Notes: generated by a model from the sequence alone, not told the origin. Counted from the first letter of the stretch, positions 1 to 7,653 are shown. The stretch: 13,065 nucleotides of DNA from Firmicutes bacterium UBA3906 (GCA_002391555.1 DGFG01000012.1:1-13065); one strand, 5' to 3'. Numbers and translations: made by a program.

Positions 1-729
1 AAACCAGACACAGGACTTGTATCATATAAGGGTCAGGATATATTTAAAATGGGCGCAGAATACAGAAAGCTAATTGGCTATATGCCCCAGCACCAATGGA
101 TGTACGAAAACATGACTGTAATGCAGTTTCTATATTACATAGCTACTCTTAAGGATGTTAAAAAGGGGTCAGGTGGCAAAGAGCGGATTGAGCAGGTCCT
201 AGACCTGGTTAATTTAACTCAAGAGGCTAATAAAAAAATAGGGGCCTTGTCGGGTGGGATGAAACAGCGCCTACTTATTGCTCAAGCTATACTAAATGAC
301 CCAGATATATTGATATTAGATGAGCCCACAGCAGGGGTTGACCCCAATGAAAGGATCCGGATAAAGAACCTTATCTCTAGGATTAGCTTTGATAAGATTG
401 TTGTTATAGCTACACATGTAGTACCTGATGTTGAATACATATCAAAAGAGATAATTTTACTTAAGGAAGGAGTTATGATCCACAAGGATAGCCAGGACCA
501 TCTTACCAAGATGCTTGAAGGTAAGGTCTTTGAATGTTATGTGCCTGTTGACAAGCTCCATGAATTTGAAAAATCACATAATATAGTATCTATGGTTAAG
601 GAAAAGGATATAGTAAAGGCTAGAATCATATCAGATTACCAGGAATTAGATTTTGATGTCAAGGAGCTTGTTCCTTCTCTAGAGGATGTATACCTTTATA
701 ATTATAGAAGCAGTATCAGATTAGACTAA
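1..729 (+). CDS. ABC transporter ATP-binding protein, 5'-truncated by window edge
   Basis: ATPase subunit of an ABC transporter; it would hydrolyse ATP on the cytoplasmic side to power a membrane partner that is not in the window. The frame is open from base 1, so ATG 49 is an internal Met and not the start; about 16 extra codons are visible before it and the Walker A segment lies off the left edge. Numbering from Met 49: Q-loop in GYMPQ (Q14), ABC signature LSGGMKQR (67-74), Walker B ILILDE (E92), D-loop GVDP (96-99) and switch His in ATH (H123). About 100 residues follow, with no recognised extra domain. The LSGGMKQR plus DEPTAGVDP pattern is typical of bacterial export/ABC-2 type ATPases such as those for antibiotics or lipids, but the substrate cannot be told. 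Followed by a weak terminator and a new promoter, so it ends its own transcription unit. Confidence 0.93.
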   Translation, partial: KPDTGLVSYKGQDIFKMGAEYRKLIGYMPQHQWMYENMTVMQFLYYIATLKDVKKGSGGKERIEQVLDLVNLTQEANKKIGALSGGMKQRLLIAQAILNDPDILILDEPTAGVDPNERIRIKNLISRISFDKIVVIATHVVPDVEYISKEIILLKEGVMIHKDSQDHLTKMLEGKVFECYVPVDKLHEFEKSHNIVSMVKEKDIVKARIISDYQELDFDVKELVPSLEDVYLYNYRSSIRLD

Positions 730-763
730 GCCAATTATGAGACATATATCTATACTATTAAGT

Positions 764-806
764 AGAAATGGGTAATTCTAAAATGGAGAGCCCTTTTCTT
801 TTTGCT
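764..806 (+). terminator. Probable weak intrinsic terminator after the ABC gene
   Basis: AGAAATGGG (764-772) can pair with CCCTTTTCT (791-799) with a single mismatch, leaving an 18-nt loop. The 3' arm and the bases after it are T-rich. It lies between the ABC stop codon and the promoter at 813. The loop is long and the stem short, so this is only moderately supported. Confidence 0.4.
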
Positions 807-812
807 ATTTTC

Positions 813-841
813 TTGACTCAATATAGGTAGAGTGATAATAT
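813..841 (+). promoter_or_regulatory. Sigma-A type promoter for the phospho-sugar mutase gene
   Basis: TTGACT (813-818) is followed by a 17-nt spacer and TAATAT (836-841), with a TGN extended -10 at 833-835. GATAAT at 834-839 is an alternative -10 with 15-nt spacing. Transcription would start near 848, leaving a leader of about 50 nt with GGAGGT at 888-893 before the ATG at 900. Confidence 0.65.
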
Positions 842-899
842 TGTCAAAGAAATTAGTAAAATAGATATAGATTTTACGAATTCAAGTGGAGGTAAATGC

Positions 900-2627
900 A
901 TGAATTACAAGGACAAATACCAAATGTGGCTAAGTAGCCCTATGATTGATGAAGAGACCAAGGCTGAACTTCGTAGCATTGCTAATAATGAAAGTGAGAT
1001 AGAGGATCGTTTTTACAAGAACTTAGACTTTGGTACCGGTGGCCTAAGGGGGATTATAGGCGCTGGATCAAATAGGGTTAATATATATACGATAGGTATG
1101 GCAACCCAGGGACTAGCTAATTATATTTTAAAGGCTGGCCAGGATAGGGCTAAAAGAGGAGTGGCTATAGCCTATGATTCCCGTAGGATGTCGCCTGAAT
1201 TTGCCCTTCAATCAGCCCTAGTACTTTGTGCAAATGGGATAAAGACCTATCTTTATGGTGAGCTACAGCCCACCCCAATCCTATCTTATACTGTTAGGCA
1301 GCTAGGGGCAACTGCTGGTATTGTAATAACCGCTAGTCATAACCCACCCCAGTATAATGGCTACAAGGTCTACTGGGAAGATGGTGCCCAGGTGACACAT
1401 CCAATCGACAGAGACATAATAGATGAGGTAAATAATATTGAGGATTTCTCCTACATCAAGACCATTTCAAAAGAGGAGGCTATAGACAAAGGCCTGCTAG
1501 AAATAATAGGGGAGGATCTTCTGTCTAAGTATATAAATAGGGTAAAGGAGCTCTGCTTTGACAGGGACCTAGTAGCTAGGATGGGTGACAAACTAAATAT
1601 AGTCTTTACCCCTATTCATGGGTCGGGGAACAAGCCTGTCCGTAGGGTCCTTGAGGGGGTAGGCTTTAAGAATCTTTGGGTTGTAGCTGAGCAGGAACTC
1701 CCGGATAGTGATTTTTCAACAGTTACTTATCCAAATCCAGAGGAAAAGGAAGTATTTGACCTGGCCATTGACCTAGCAAAGGAAAATGATGCAGATGTTA
1801 TAATCGGCACTGACCCTGACTGTGATAGGGTGGGGGTTGTGGTTAAAAATAAAAAGGGTGAGTATGTTGCTCTAAATGGAAACCAGACTGGTGCCTTGAT
1901 GGTTGATTACTGCCTAAGAGCCCTTAGGGACCAAAATAGGCTAGCCGAAAATGCCTGTATTATAAAAACGATTGTGACCAGTGAAATGGGCAAAAGGATA
2001 GCAGATTCCTACAATACAAAGACACTAAATACCCTAACTGGCTTTAAGTATATAGGTGAAAGGATAAAGGAGTTTGAGACTAGCAAGGAATATAGTTTTA
2101 TTATGGGCTATGAGGAGTCCTATGGCTATCTAGCAGGGGATTTTGTCAGAGACAAGGATGCAGTTATTGCCTCTATGATAATCTGTGAGATGGCAGCCTA
2201 CTACAAGGAAAAGGGTATGACCCTATATGAGGGGCTTGAGGATCTATGGCAGACCCATGGCTATTATAAGGAGACCCTAAAATCCATCGAAATGGCTGGC
2301 AAGGAAGGGATGGAAAAGATAAAGGATATCATGGATGGTCTAAGGAATGATTGTCCGGCTAAAATAGCCGATACAAGGCTAGCAAGGGCAGAGGACTATT
2401 TAATGAGCAAGGCAATAGATTTTGTAAATGATAGGACAGAAGAAATTGACCTGCCTGTATCAAATGTCCTAAAGTTTATACTAGAGGATGATTCCTGGTT
2501 TGCTGTCCGCCCTTCAGGGACTGAGCCCAAGGTAAAGCTATACTTCTCAGTAGTGGGCAGTGACTTAAAGGACGCAGAGGAAAAGGCGAGCAAGCTAGAA
2601 AAGGCTGTCTTTGACCTTATAGGCTAG
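900..2627 (+). CDS. pgcA: Phospho-sugar mutase (alpha-phosphoglucomutase / phosphomannomutase, PgcA type)
   Basis: Cytosolic enzyme of the alpha-D-phosphohexomutase family that interconverts hexose 1- and 6-phosphates (most likely glucose, perhaps mannose), feeding UDP-sugar, envelope polysaccharide or glycogen metabolism. All four family motifs are visible: the catalytic phosphoserine loop TASHNP (144-149, Ser146), the Mg-binding loop DPDCDR (305-310), the sugar-specificity loop GYEESYGY (403-410), and the phosphate-binding loop RPSGTEPK (537-544) in the C-terminal domain. The length of 575 aa matches the long Firmicute PgcA/YbbT group and not the roughly 450-aa GlmM group. The Cys in DPDCDR replaces the more common Ala, a tolerated variant outside the metal ligands. 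Start ATG 900 has GGAGGT 6 nt upstream. The gene has its own promoter and terminator and is probably monocistronic. The exact hexose cannot be decided from sequence alone. Confidence 0.95.
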   Translation: MNYKDKYQMWLSSPMIDEETKAELRSIANNESEIEDRFYKNLDFGTGGLRGIIGAGSNRVNIYTIGMATQGLANYILKAGQDRAKRGVAIAYDSRRMSPEFALQSALVLCANGIKTYLYGELQPTPILSYTVRQLGATAGIVITASHNPPQYNGYKVYWEDGAQVTHPIDRDIIDEVNNIEDFSYIKTISKEEAIDKGLLEIIGEDLLSKYINRVKELCFDRDLVARMGDKLNIVFTPIHGSGNKPVRRVLEGVGFKNLWVVAEQELPDSDFSTVTYPNPEEKEVFDLAIDLAKENDADVIIGTDPDCDRVGVVVKNKKGEYVALNGNQTGALMVDYCLRALRDQNRLAENACIIKTIVTSEMGKRIADSYNTKTLNTLTGFKYIGERIKEFETSKEYSFIMGYEESYGYLAGDFVRDKDAVIASMIICEMAAYYKEKGMTLYEGLEDLWQTHGYYKETLKSIEMAGKEGMEKIKDIMDGLRNDCPAKIADTRLARAEDYLMSKAIDFVNDRTEEIDLPVSNVLKFILEDDSWFAVRPSGTEPKVKLYFSVVGSDLKDAEEKASKLEKAVFDLIG

Positions 2628-2647
2628 AAGATAAAAGTCAATCAAGG

Positions 2648-2681
2648 GGCATAGGCTAATTTAATTAGTCTATGTCTTTTT
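2648..2681 (+). terminator. Rho-independent terminator of the phospho-sugar mutase gene
   Basis: A 13-bp stem formed by GGCATAGGCTAAT (2648-2660) and ATTAGTCTATGTC (2664-2676), with only G-U wobbles as imperfections and a 3-nt loop, is followed at once by TTTTT (2677-2681). It lies 20 nt after the stop codon. Confidence 0.88.
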
Positions 2682-2761
2682 ACTATCCATTTACTTGCCC
2701 TTGCCTAGGCTTAGATAGCTAGTCAGAGCTAGAGGAAATATTGGACCAGATAGGCTCTTGC

Positions 2762-2790
2762 TTGCTTTATGGAGCCAGCATGATTATAAT
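2762..2790 (+). promoter_or_regulatory. Promoter for the yigZ-araD unit
   Basis: TTGCTT (2762-2767), a 17-nt spacer, then a perfect TATAAT (2785-2790). The predicted transcript start is near 2797, just upstream of an in-frame GTG at 2799, and this helps to reject that GTG as the start. A short inverted repeat, GGCTC (2753-2757) with GAGCC (2772-2776), straddles the -35 box and could be an operator or chance. Confidence 0.72.
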
Positions 2791-2860
2791 TAGCATAAGT
2801 GACTGCGATGGAAAGCCAAGGTAATTTAATGGCTAGATTATCTTTATGCCAAGGGAAAAA

Positions 2861-2866
2861 GGGAGG
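2861..2866 (+). promoter_or_regulatory. Ribosome binding site that sets the TTG start of yigZ
   Basis: GGGAGG lies 7 nt before TTG 2874. The earlier in-frame candidates (GTG 2799, ATG 2808, ATG 2829) lack a comparable site, and the residues they would add do not resemble the family N-terminus. Confidence 0.75.
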
Positions 2867-2873
2867 CAAGTTA

Positions 2874-3506
2874 TTGGATAGCTACCTAAGCTTGGATGCT
2901 AGTATTGACCATGAAATAATTATTAATAAATCAAGGTTTATAGGCCTTACATATATAATTGAGAGTGAGGCTGAGATCAGCCTATGCTTGGAGGACGCCA
3001 GGGACAGGTATCCACGGGCTAGCCATTACTGCTATGGGGCAGTTATAGGGTTAGATGGTCTCTTGCAGCGGTTTTCAGATGATGGTGAGCCTAGTGGGAC
3101 AGCTGGTATGCCCATCCTCCAAGTCTTGCTGCAAAAGGATCTAAAGAATGTACTTCTTGTTGTTGTTAGGTACTTTGGCGGTGTAAAGCTTGGGGCTGGA
3201 GGCCTAGTTAGGGCCTATACAAGGTCTGCAGTTGAGGCTATAGAAAAGGCTGGTATTGTTAAGATGACCCTTTCAAGTCGAGGGATTATCACAACAGACT
3301 ATTCACTCTTAGGCAGCCTTGAGTACTTTCTTAGGCAAAACAATATAAAGATAGAGGATATGGCCTATGGGGAAAGGGTAAAGCTTGAAATAATAACAAG
3401 GATGGCCTGGGAAGAACTTACCCAGAGAGTAATGGATATAGCTAGTGGCCAGGCTGAACTTGAGAGACTTGAGGATTTATATTATAGCTGGGAGGTAGAC
3501 AAATAA
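2874..3506 (+). CDS. yigZ: YigZ/IMPACT (UPF0029) family protein
   Basis: Two-domain protein of the widespread YigZ/YvyE/IMPACT family, whose eukaryotic members regulate the Gcn2 stress pathway; the bacterial role is not settled. The N-terminal UPF0029 domain carries KSRFIG near residue 20, [21 protein letters not shown] (67-78) and [17 protein letters not shown] (99-115). The C-terminal part, about 135-210, fits the DUF1949 domain. I place the start at TTG 2874 (210 aa) because GGGAGG sits 7 nt upstream and the family normally begins just before the DHEIxxxKSRF segment. A longer 235-aa reading from GTG 2799 would begin almost at the predicted transcript start. The stop codon overlaps the araD start by 1 nt (TAATG), so the two are probably translationally coupled, though no functional link is obvious. 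Confidence 0.88.
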   Translation: MDSYLSLDASIDHEIIINKSRFIGLTYIIESEAEISLCLEDARDRYPRASHYCYGAVIGLDGLLQRFSDDGEPSGTAGMPILQVLLQKDLKNVLLVVVRYFGGVKLGAGGLVRAYTRSAVEAIEKAGIVKMTLSSRGIITTDYSLLGSLEYFLRQNNIKIEDMAYGERVKLEIITRMAWEELTQRVMDIASGQAELERLEDLYYSWEVDK

Positions 3507-4195
3507 TGTTAAAGGACTTAAAAGACCAGGTACTAAGGGCCAATTTAGACTTACCTAAAAGGGGACTTGTGGTATATACCTGGGGCAATGTTTCTGGTAT
3601 AGACAGGGATAAGGGGTTAGTTGTAATAAAGCCAAGTGGGGTTTCCTATGAGGGTATGGGGGTTAAGGATTTGGTTGTGACTGACCTGGAGGGAAACGTT
3701 GTAGAGGGTCACTATAGGCCTTCTTCTGACCTTGCCACCCACTTAGAGCTCTATAAGGGCTTTGAGCATGTGGGCGGTATTGTACATACCCACTCTTCCT
3801 GGGCTACTATATGGGCACAGGCAGGCCGATCCATACCAGCTTTGGGCACTACCCATGCAGACTATTTTTATGGTCCTATTCCCTGTACAAGGAGGATGAC
3901 AGATGAGGAGATAAAGGGCCAATATGAGCTGGTCACCGGGTCTTTAATACTTGAGACCTTTAAGGATATAGACCCCATACATATGCCAGGGGTTTTAGTT
4001 AACAACCATGGCCCCTTTAGCTGGGGCAAGGACCCTATGGAAGCTGTTCATAATGCAGTTGTTTTAGAAGAACTGGCTAAAATGGCCTACCATACGATTA
4101 GCCTAAGTCCAGATATAGGGCCGATAAGCAAAAGTCTACTTGATAAGCACTTTCTTCGCAAGCACGGCGAAGGGGCATACTATGGTCAAAAATAG
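3506..4195 (+). CDS. araD: L-ribulose-5-phosphate 4-epimerase (class II aldolase family)
   Basis: Zinc-dependent cytosolic enzyme that converts L-ribulose 5-phosphate to D-xylulose 5-phosphate by retro-aldol cleavage and re-addition, linking L-arabinose (or related pentose) use to the pentose phosphate pathway. The 229-aa length and collinear motifs match AraD: TWGNVS, KPSG (42-45), SSD with Asp75, metal ligands HTH (His94, His96) and NNHGPF (His168), [10 protein letters not shown] containing the catalytic-type Asp119, and [11 protein letters not shown] followed by the C-terminal AYYGQ with the conserved tyrosines. This separates it from L-fuculose-phosphate aldolase. ATG 3506 has GGAGGT 9 nt upstream, inside the end of yigZ, and overlaps its stop. 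No araA, araB or sugar transporter is near, so the gene is an orphan here and the pathway partners must be elsewhere or absent. Confidence 0.92.
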   Translation: MLKDLKDQVLRANLDLPKRGLVVYTWGNVSGIDRDKGLVVIKPSGVSYEGMGVKDLVVTDLEGNVVEGHYRPSSDLATHLELYKGFEHVGGIVHTHSSWATIWAQAGRSIPALGTTHADYFYGPIPCTRRMTDEEIKGQYELVTGSLILETFKDIDPIHMPGVLVNNHGPFSWGKDPMEAVHNAVVLEELAKMAYHTISLSPDIGPISKSLLDKHFLRKHGEGAYYGQK

Positions 4196-4206
4196 ATAGG
4201 CTTATT

Positions 4207-4272
4207 ATAAAAGCTGGGGCTGCTACTTTGTGGTAGACAGCCCTTGGCTGTATACAGGAGAATAGCTTTTAT
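4207..4272 (+). other. Structured intergenic element (three-helix fold) between araD and the oxidoreductase operon
   Basis: A perfect 9-bp outer stem, ATAAAAGCT (4207-4215) with AGCTTTTAT (4264-4272), encloses two further elements. One is a hairpin GGGCTGCTAC (4217-4226) / GTAG-A-CAGCCC (4233-4243) with one bulged A and a 6-nt loop. The other is a 10-nt palindrome CTGTATACAG (4248-4257). There is no run of T after the GC-rich hairpin, so a plain terminator is unlikely; an attenuator, processing site or cis-regulatory leader is possible. A weak promoter-like pair (TTGTGG 4228-4233, TATACA 4251-4256) overlaps it. Confidence 0.5.
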
Positions 4273-4309
4273 TTAATGAGTTTATCAAGGACAGAGGAGG
4301 AGACAGGGC

Positions 4310-4993
4310 TTGCAGGAGGAAAGGCTGCTAGTATTTACAGGCCATTTTGGTAGCGGAAAGACTGAGCTAGCTATAAATTATGCCCTAAGGTCACTAAAGC
4401 AATATAAGAAGGTGATCTTGGTGGACCTTGATATAGTGAACCCCTTTTTTAGGACAGGTGAGCTAAAGGAAGAGCTAGAAGGGGCTGGGCTAAAGGTACT
4501 AATGCCCAACTTTGCAGCATCCTCTGTGGATGTTCCCTCACTGCCAGCAAATATGTACTCTGCTTTTATTGACAAGTCAGCAAAGGTTATATTTGACCTA
4601 GGGGGAGATGGGGACGGAGCTAGGGCCCTAGGAGTCTTTAACCAGTACTTTAAAAGTGAAGCTTATAGGATGTTTTACGTTGTAAACACAAAAAGACCCC
4701 TAACCAGCAGGCCGGACCAGATCATAGCTATGAAGGAGTCCATAGAGCAGACCTCTAGGCTAAGGGTAACTGATATTATAAATAATACAAACCTTTCTTA
4801 TGAGACAAGGGCTTGTGATATAATGGAGGGACAGGCTATAGTAGAGCAGGTTTCAAGACAGACAGCTTTGCCAATTGCCTATATTTCAGGTGAAAAGAGC
4901 CTACTTGAAGAGCTGCCAGAGGATATAGGGGTAGACCTACTACCCATAAGCCTATATATTAAGCCTCCCTGGAGGCAGGCTAAAAATAAGTAG
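4310..4993 (+). CDS. P-loop ATP-binding protein of the CobQ/MinD/ParA-like class, role unknown
   Basis: A 227-aa soluble P-loop protein. Visible are Walker A GHFGSGKT (11-18), a switch-like segment VDLDIVNPFFRTGE (Asp39, Asp41, Asn44) and a Walker B/DxGG-like segment FDLGGDGDGA (Asp96-Asp100). The VVNTKRPLTSRP segment from about 114 and INNTNL near 137 fit nucleotide-base recognition loops. The lysine that precedes GG in true ParA/MinD deviant Walker A motifs is absent, as are the CxxC pairs of Mrp/NBP35 Fe-S carriers. Start TTG 4310 is set by AGGAGG 9 nt upstream. It lies 69 nt before the ferredoxin-like subunit, in the same direction and without a terminator, so it is probably co-transcribed with the 2-oxoacid:ferredoxin oxidoreductase. 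A role in maturation, activation or repair of that enzyme is plausible but is inference only. Confidence 0.85.
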   Translation: MQEERLLVFTGHFGSGKTELAINYALRSLKQYKKVILVDLDIVNPFFRTGELKEELEGAGLKVLMPNFAASSVDVPSLPANMYSAFIDKSAKVIFDLGGDGDGARALGVFNQYFKSEAYRMFYVVNTKRPLTSRPDQIIAMKESIEQTSRLRVTDIINNTNLSYETRACDIMEGQAIVEQVSRQTALPIAYISGEKSLLEELPEDIGVDLLPISLYIKPPWRQAKNK

Positions 4994-5044
4994 ACCACAT
5001 GAGCAGAAAGCTAGTTATAGGGTCTATTAGATATGAATAAAGAT

Positions 5045-5052
5045 AAGGGGGT
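5045..5052 (+). promoter_or_regulatory. Ribosome binding site that favours the GTG start of the ferredoxin-like subunit
   Basis: AAGGGGGT can pair along its whole length with the 16S anti-Shine-Dalgarno, with one G-U pair, and lies 10 nt before GTG 5063. The alternative ATG 5033 has only a short AGGG about 11 nt upstream. Confidence 0.55.
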
Positions 5053-5062
5053 CGTTTTTATA

Positions 5063-5269
5063 GTGGCAAGGGTAACATTTGACGAGGAACTATGCAAGGG
5101 CTGTGAGCTATGTGTTTCTGTCTGCCCAGTTAAGATAATCCTTATGGACAGGGACCGGGTTAATAAAAATGGATATCATCCTGCAACCGTCCATGAGATG
5201 GACAAATGTACAGGTTGCAGGGCTTGTGCTATGATGTGTCCAGATGTAGTAATAGAAGTAGAAAAGTAG
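5063..5269 (+). CDS. 2-oxoacid:ferredoxin oxidoreductase, delta (2[4Fe-4S] ferredoxin-like) subunit, KorD/VorD type
   Basis: Small electron-transfer subunit that carries electrons from the thiamine-diphosphate site to external ferredoxin. With the GTG start the protein has 68 aa and two complete CxxCxxCxxxCP clusters: Cys11-14-17-21 and Cys49-52-55-59, each binding a [4Fe-4S] centre. The second part of each cluster reads CVSVCP and CAMMCP. The family usually starts a few residues before (V/T)F(D/N)EELCKGC, and this matches GTG 5063 (MARVTFDEEL). The longer 78-aa version from ATG 5033 adds ten mostly non-conserved residues and has a poorer ribosome site. It is followed 17 nt later by the alpha subunit. 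The gene order delta-alpha-beta-gamma is common for this enzyme in Clostridia. Confidence 0.88.
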   Translation: MARVTFDEELCKGCELCVSVCPVKIILMDRDRVNKNGYHPATVHEMDKCTGCRACAMMCPDVVIEVEK

Positions 5270-5286
5270 TTTTGGGGGTTTAGTAG

Positions 5287-6357
5287 ATGGCAAAGGTTTT
5301 AATGAAGGGTAATGAGGCTATTGCAGAGGCGGCTATACAGGCTGGCTGCCATTATTTTTTTGGTTATCCCATTACTCCACAAAATGAGCTACCAGCCTAT
5401 ATGGCGAAAAGGTTGCCTGAAATAGGCGGCTGTTTTCTGCAGGCTGAGAGCGAGATAGCGGCTATAAATATGGTATATGGGGCAAGTGGAGCAGGGGCTA
5501 GGGTTATGACCTCCTCCTCTAGTCCAGGCATCAGCCTAAAGATGGAGGGTATATCCTATATAGCAGGGTCAGAGCTACCTTGCCTAATAGTTAACATTGT
5601 AAGAGGCGGTCCTGGCCTAGGTGGTATCCAACCAGCCCAGTCAGACTATTTCCAGGCAACCAAGGGTGGCGGCCACGGTGATTACAGGATGGTGGTACTA
5701 GCGCCCTCTACAATCCAGGAGGCAGTCGACCTAGTCATGGATGGCTTTGACATAGCTGATAAATACAGAAACCCAGTCATGCTTTTAGCTGACGGTATTC
5801 TAGGCCAGATGATGGAACCAGTTGAGTTTAAAAAAAGAGAGGCAATAGACCTAGCTGAAAAGACCTGGGCTACTACAGGTCACAAAGGAGACAGGCCCCG
5901 TAATATTATAAACTCACTTTTTATCAATGCAAAAGAGCTAGAGGACCATGTTAATAAAATCTATAGAAAATATGAGCAAATAGAGAAAAGTCAGGTCAGG
6001 GTAGAGACCTATAATTGTGAGGGAGCAGACCTTATAATAGCTGCCTATGGGTCAACTGCAAGAATAGCCAAAAGTGCCATTGAGATGGCTGATAAGGCTG
6101 GTATAAGGGTAGGCCTTATTAGGCCCATAACCCTATGGCCCTTTCCGAGGGATAGCTTTAAAAAGTGGGCAGAAAGGGACCATGTAAAGTCCTTTCTAAC
6201 TGTTGAAATGAGTAAGGGCCAGATGGTTGAGGATGTGAGCCTTAGCATAGAGGGGAAAAAGCCTAACTACTTCTTTGGAAGGACTGGCGGCGTAGTACCC
6301 ACACCTGAGGAGATTTTAGGGGAAATAAAAAAAGTTATGGGGGGCACAAGGGGATGA
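5287..6357 (+). CDS. vorB: 2-oxoacid:ferredoxin oxidoreductase, alpha subunit (VorB/KorA type)
   Basis: Alpha subunit of a four-subunit, CoA-dependent 2-oxoacid:ferredoxin oxidoreductase that oxidatively decarboxylates a 2-oxoacid to acyl-CoA plus CO2 with reduction of ferredoxin. In 356 aa it shows the N-terminal pyrimidine-binding domain with GYPITPQNE (26-34), the conserved glutamates in QAESE (Glu54, Glu56), TSSSSPG (75-81) and RGGPGLGG followed by [17 protein letters not shown]. It also carries the C-terminal domain II from about residue 240 ([14 protein letters not shown]). The GPGLGG...QSDYFQ form matches proteins annotated as 3-methyl-2-oxobutanoate dehydrogenase VorB in Clostridia. 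Sequence alone does not settle branched-chain 2-oxoacid versus 2-oxoglutarate as substrate. A G-rich ribosome site (GGGGGT, 5274-5279) precedes ATG 5287, and the end overlaps the beta subunit by 4 nt (ATGA). Confidence 0.92.
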   Translation: MAKVLMKGNEAIAEAAIQAGCHYFFGYPITPQNELPAYMAKRLPEIGGCFLQAESEIAAINMVYGASGAGARVMTSSSSPGISLKMEGISYIAGSELPCLIVNIVRGGPGLGGIQPAQSDYFQATKGGGHGDYRMVVLAPSTIQEAVDLVMDGFDIADKYRNPVMLLADGILGQMMEPVEFKKREAIDLAEKTWATTGHKGDRPRNIINSLFINAKELEDHVNKIYRKYEQIEKSQVRVETYNCEGADLIIAAYGSTARIAKSAIEMADKAGIRVGLIRPITLWPFPRDSFKKWAERDHVKSFLTVEMSKGQMVEDVSLSIEGKKPNYFFGRTGGVVPTPEEILGEIKKVMGGTRG

Positions 6358-7091
6358 AAAAGGTATTTACAAGGCCAAAATCACTTACAGGAAAGCCCTT
6401 TCATTACTGTCCCGGTTGTACCCATGGGATAGTCCATAGGCTGATAGCCGAGGTCATGGATGAGCTAGATATCAGGGAAAAGACTATAGGTGTTGCTCCA
6501 GTTGGTTGTGCTGTCTTTGCCTATGAGTACTTTAACTGTGATATGCAAGAGGCTGCTCATGGTAGGGCACCGGCTGTGGCAACTGGTATAAAACGGGTAC
6601 ATCCAGACAAGATAGTTTTTACCTACCAGGGTGATGGGGACCTAGCCTCTATAGGGCCAGCTGAGATTGTACATGCAGCTGCTAGGGGTGAAAAGATAAG
6701 CACCATATTTATCAACAATGCCATATATGGTATGACAGGAGGCCAGATGGCACCTACATCCTTGATCGGCCAGGTGACTACGACCTCCCCCTATGGGAGA
6801 CAGGTAGACCAGGCTGGCTACCCAATTAGGATGAGTGAAATGCTGGCAACCCTAGATGGGGCAGTCTATATAGAGCGGGTATCCGTTCATGATATAAGGC
6901 ACATAGCCAGGGCCAAGCGGGCAATAAAAAAGTCCTTTGAGCTACAAATAGCAGGCAAGGGCTTTAGCCTAGTAGAGGTCCTGTCAACTTGTCCTACAAA
7001 CTGGGGCATGAGCCCCCTTGAGTCTTTAGACTGGCTCAAGGACAATATGATACCCTACTACCCTCTAGGTGTAAAAAAGGAGGCTGAATAA
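6354..7091 (+). CDS. 2-oxoacid:ferredoxin oxidoreductase, beta (thiamine diphosphate-binding) subunit, KorB/VorA type
   Basis: Catalytic thiamine-diphosphate-binding subunit of the same complex. In 245 aa it has the N-terminal CPGC pair (Cys19, Cys22; [10 protein letters not shown]) and VAPVGCAVF. The diphosphate/Mg motif is GDGD (93-96), followed by the partner asparagines in [17 protein letters not shown] (Asn121-Asn122). The end segment [16 protein letters not shown] is also typical of the family. The start overlaps the alpha stop by 4 nt (ATGA), so translation is coupled. The gamma gene begins 1 nt after the stop. The length is near the usual size for beta subunits lacking extra cluster domains, so electrons should leave through the separate delta subunit. 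The substrate remains unresolved, as for the alpha subunit. Confidence 0.93.
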   Translation: MKKVFTRPKSLTGKPFHYCPGCTHGIVHRLIAEVMDELDIREKTIGVAPVGCAVFAYEYFNCDMQEAAHGRAPAVATGIKRVHPDKIVFTYQGDGDLASIGPAEIVHAAARGEKISTIFINNAIYGMTGGQMAPTSLIGQVTTTSPYGRQVDQAGYPIRMSEMLATLDGAVYIERVSVHDIRHIARAKRAIKKSFELQIAGKGFSLVEVLSTCPTNWGMSPLESLDWLKDNMIPYYPLGVKKEAE

Positions 7092-7092
7092 T

Positions 7093-7653
7093 ATGGCTGA
7101 TCAAAGGTCAGACAGACTTATTATAGCAGGCTTTGGTGGTCAGGGTGTTATGTCCCTAGGCCAGCTTTTAGCCCATGCAGGCATGCTTGAAGGAAAAAAT
7201 GTGTCCTGGCTACCCTCCTATGGACCAGAGATGAGGGGTGGGACCTCCAACTGTAATGTAATAGTATCAAATGCTCCTGTGGCATCACCCATAGTGACGC
7301 GGGCATCAGCCCTTATAGCCCTTAACATGCCTTCTCTTGACAGGTTTGAATCGGCTGTCGAGCCAGGGGGTATTCTTTTACTAAATTCCTCGCTAATAAA
7401 CAGAAGGGTTGAAAGAGAAGATATAAGGGTATATTACATACCTGCAAGTAAGATCGCCGAAGAACTCGGCAACATAAGGGTAGCTAACTCAGTTTTACTA
7501 GGGGCCTATATTGAGGCCAGGGGCAATGTTAAAAGAGAAAGTGTAATTATGGCCTTAAAGGAGGTTATGGGGCCTAGCAAGCAAGATCTTGTGCCTATAA
7601 ATGAAAGGGCCATGAAGAAGGGGGCAAGCCTTATAAGGGAGCTGACAAATTAG
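7093..7653 (+). CDS. 2-oxoacid:ferredoxin oxidoreductase, gamma subunit (KorC/VorC type)
   Basis: Gamma subunit of the 2-oxoacid:ferredoxin oxidoreductase; family members help bind CoA and hold the complex together. The 186-aa protein is a single 2-oxoacid:acceptor oxidoreductase domain. It has the N-terminal GFGGQGV loop (13-19) and YGPEMRGG (43-50), followed by TSNCNVIVS and an RASALIALNMPSLDRF segment, all diagnostic of this subunit. ATG 7093 lies 1 nt after the beta stop, with a ribosome site (AAAGGAGG) inside the end of the beta gene. This is the last gene of the operon that begins with the P-loop ATPase at 4310; a possible terminator structure follows at 7683. No further subunit or phosphotransacylase/acyl kinase gene follows to convert the acyl-CoA. 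Confidence 0.93.
   Translation: MADQRSDRLIIAGFGGQGVMSLGQLLAHAGMLEGKNVSWLPSYGPEMRGGTSNCNVIVSNAPVASPIVTRASALIALNMPSLDRFESAVEPGGILLLNSSLINRRVEREDIRVYYIPASKIAEELGNIRVANSVLLGAYIEARGNVKRESVIMALKEVMGPSKQDLVPINERAMKKGASLIRELTN

Noticed and set aside
49..51. ATG 49 as the start of the ABC ATPase
   Set aside because: The frame is open back to base 1 and a start here would lack Walker A, which must lie off the left edge.
2799..2873. N-terminal extension of the YigZ protein from GTG 2799
   Set aside because: It would start at the predicted transcript start, has no ribosome site, and its residues do not match the family.
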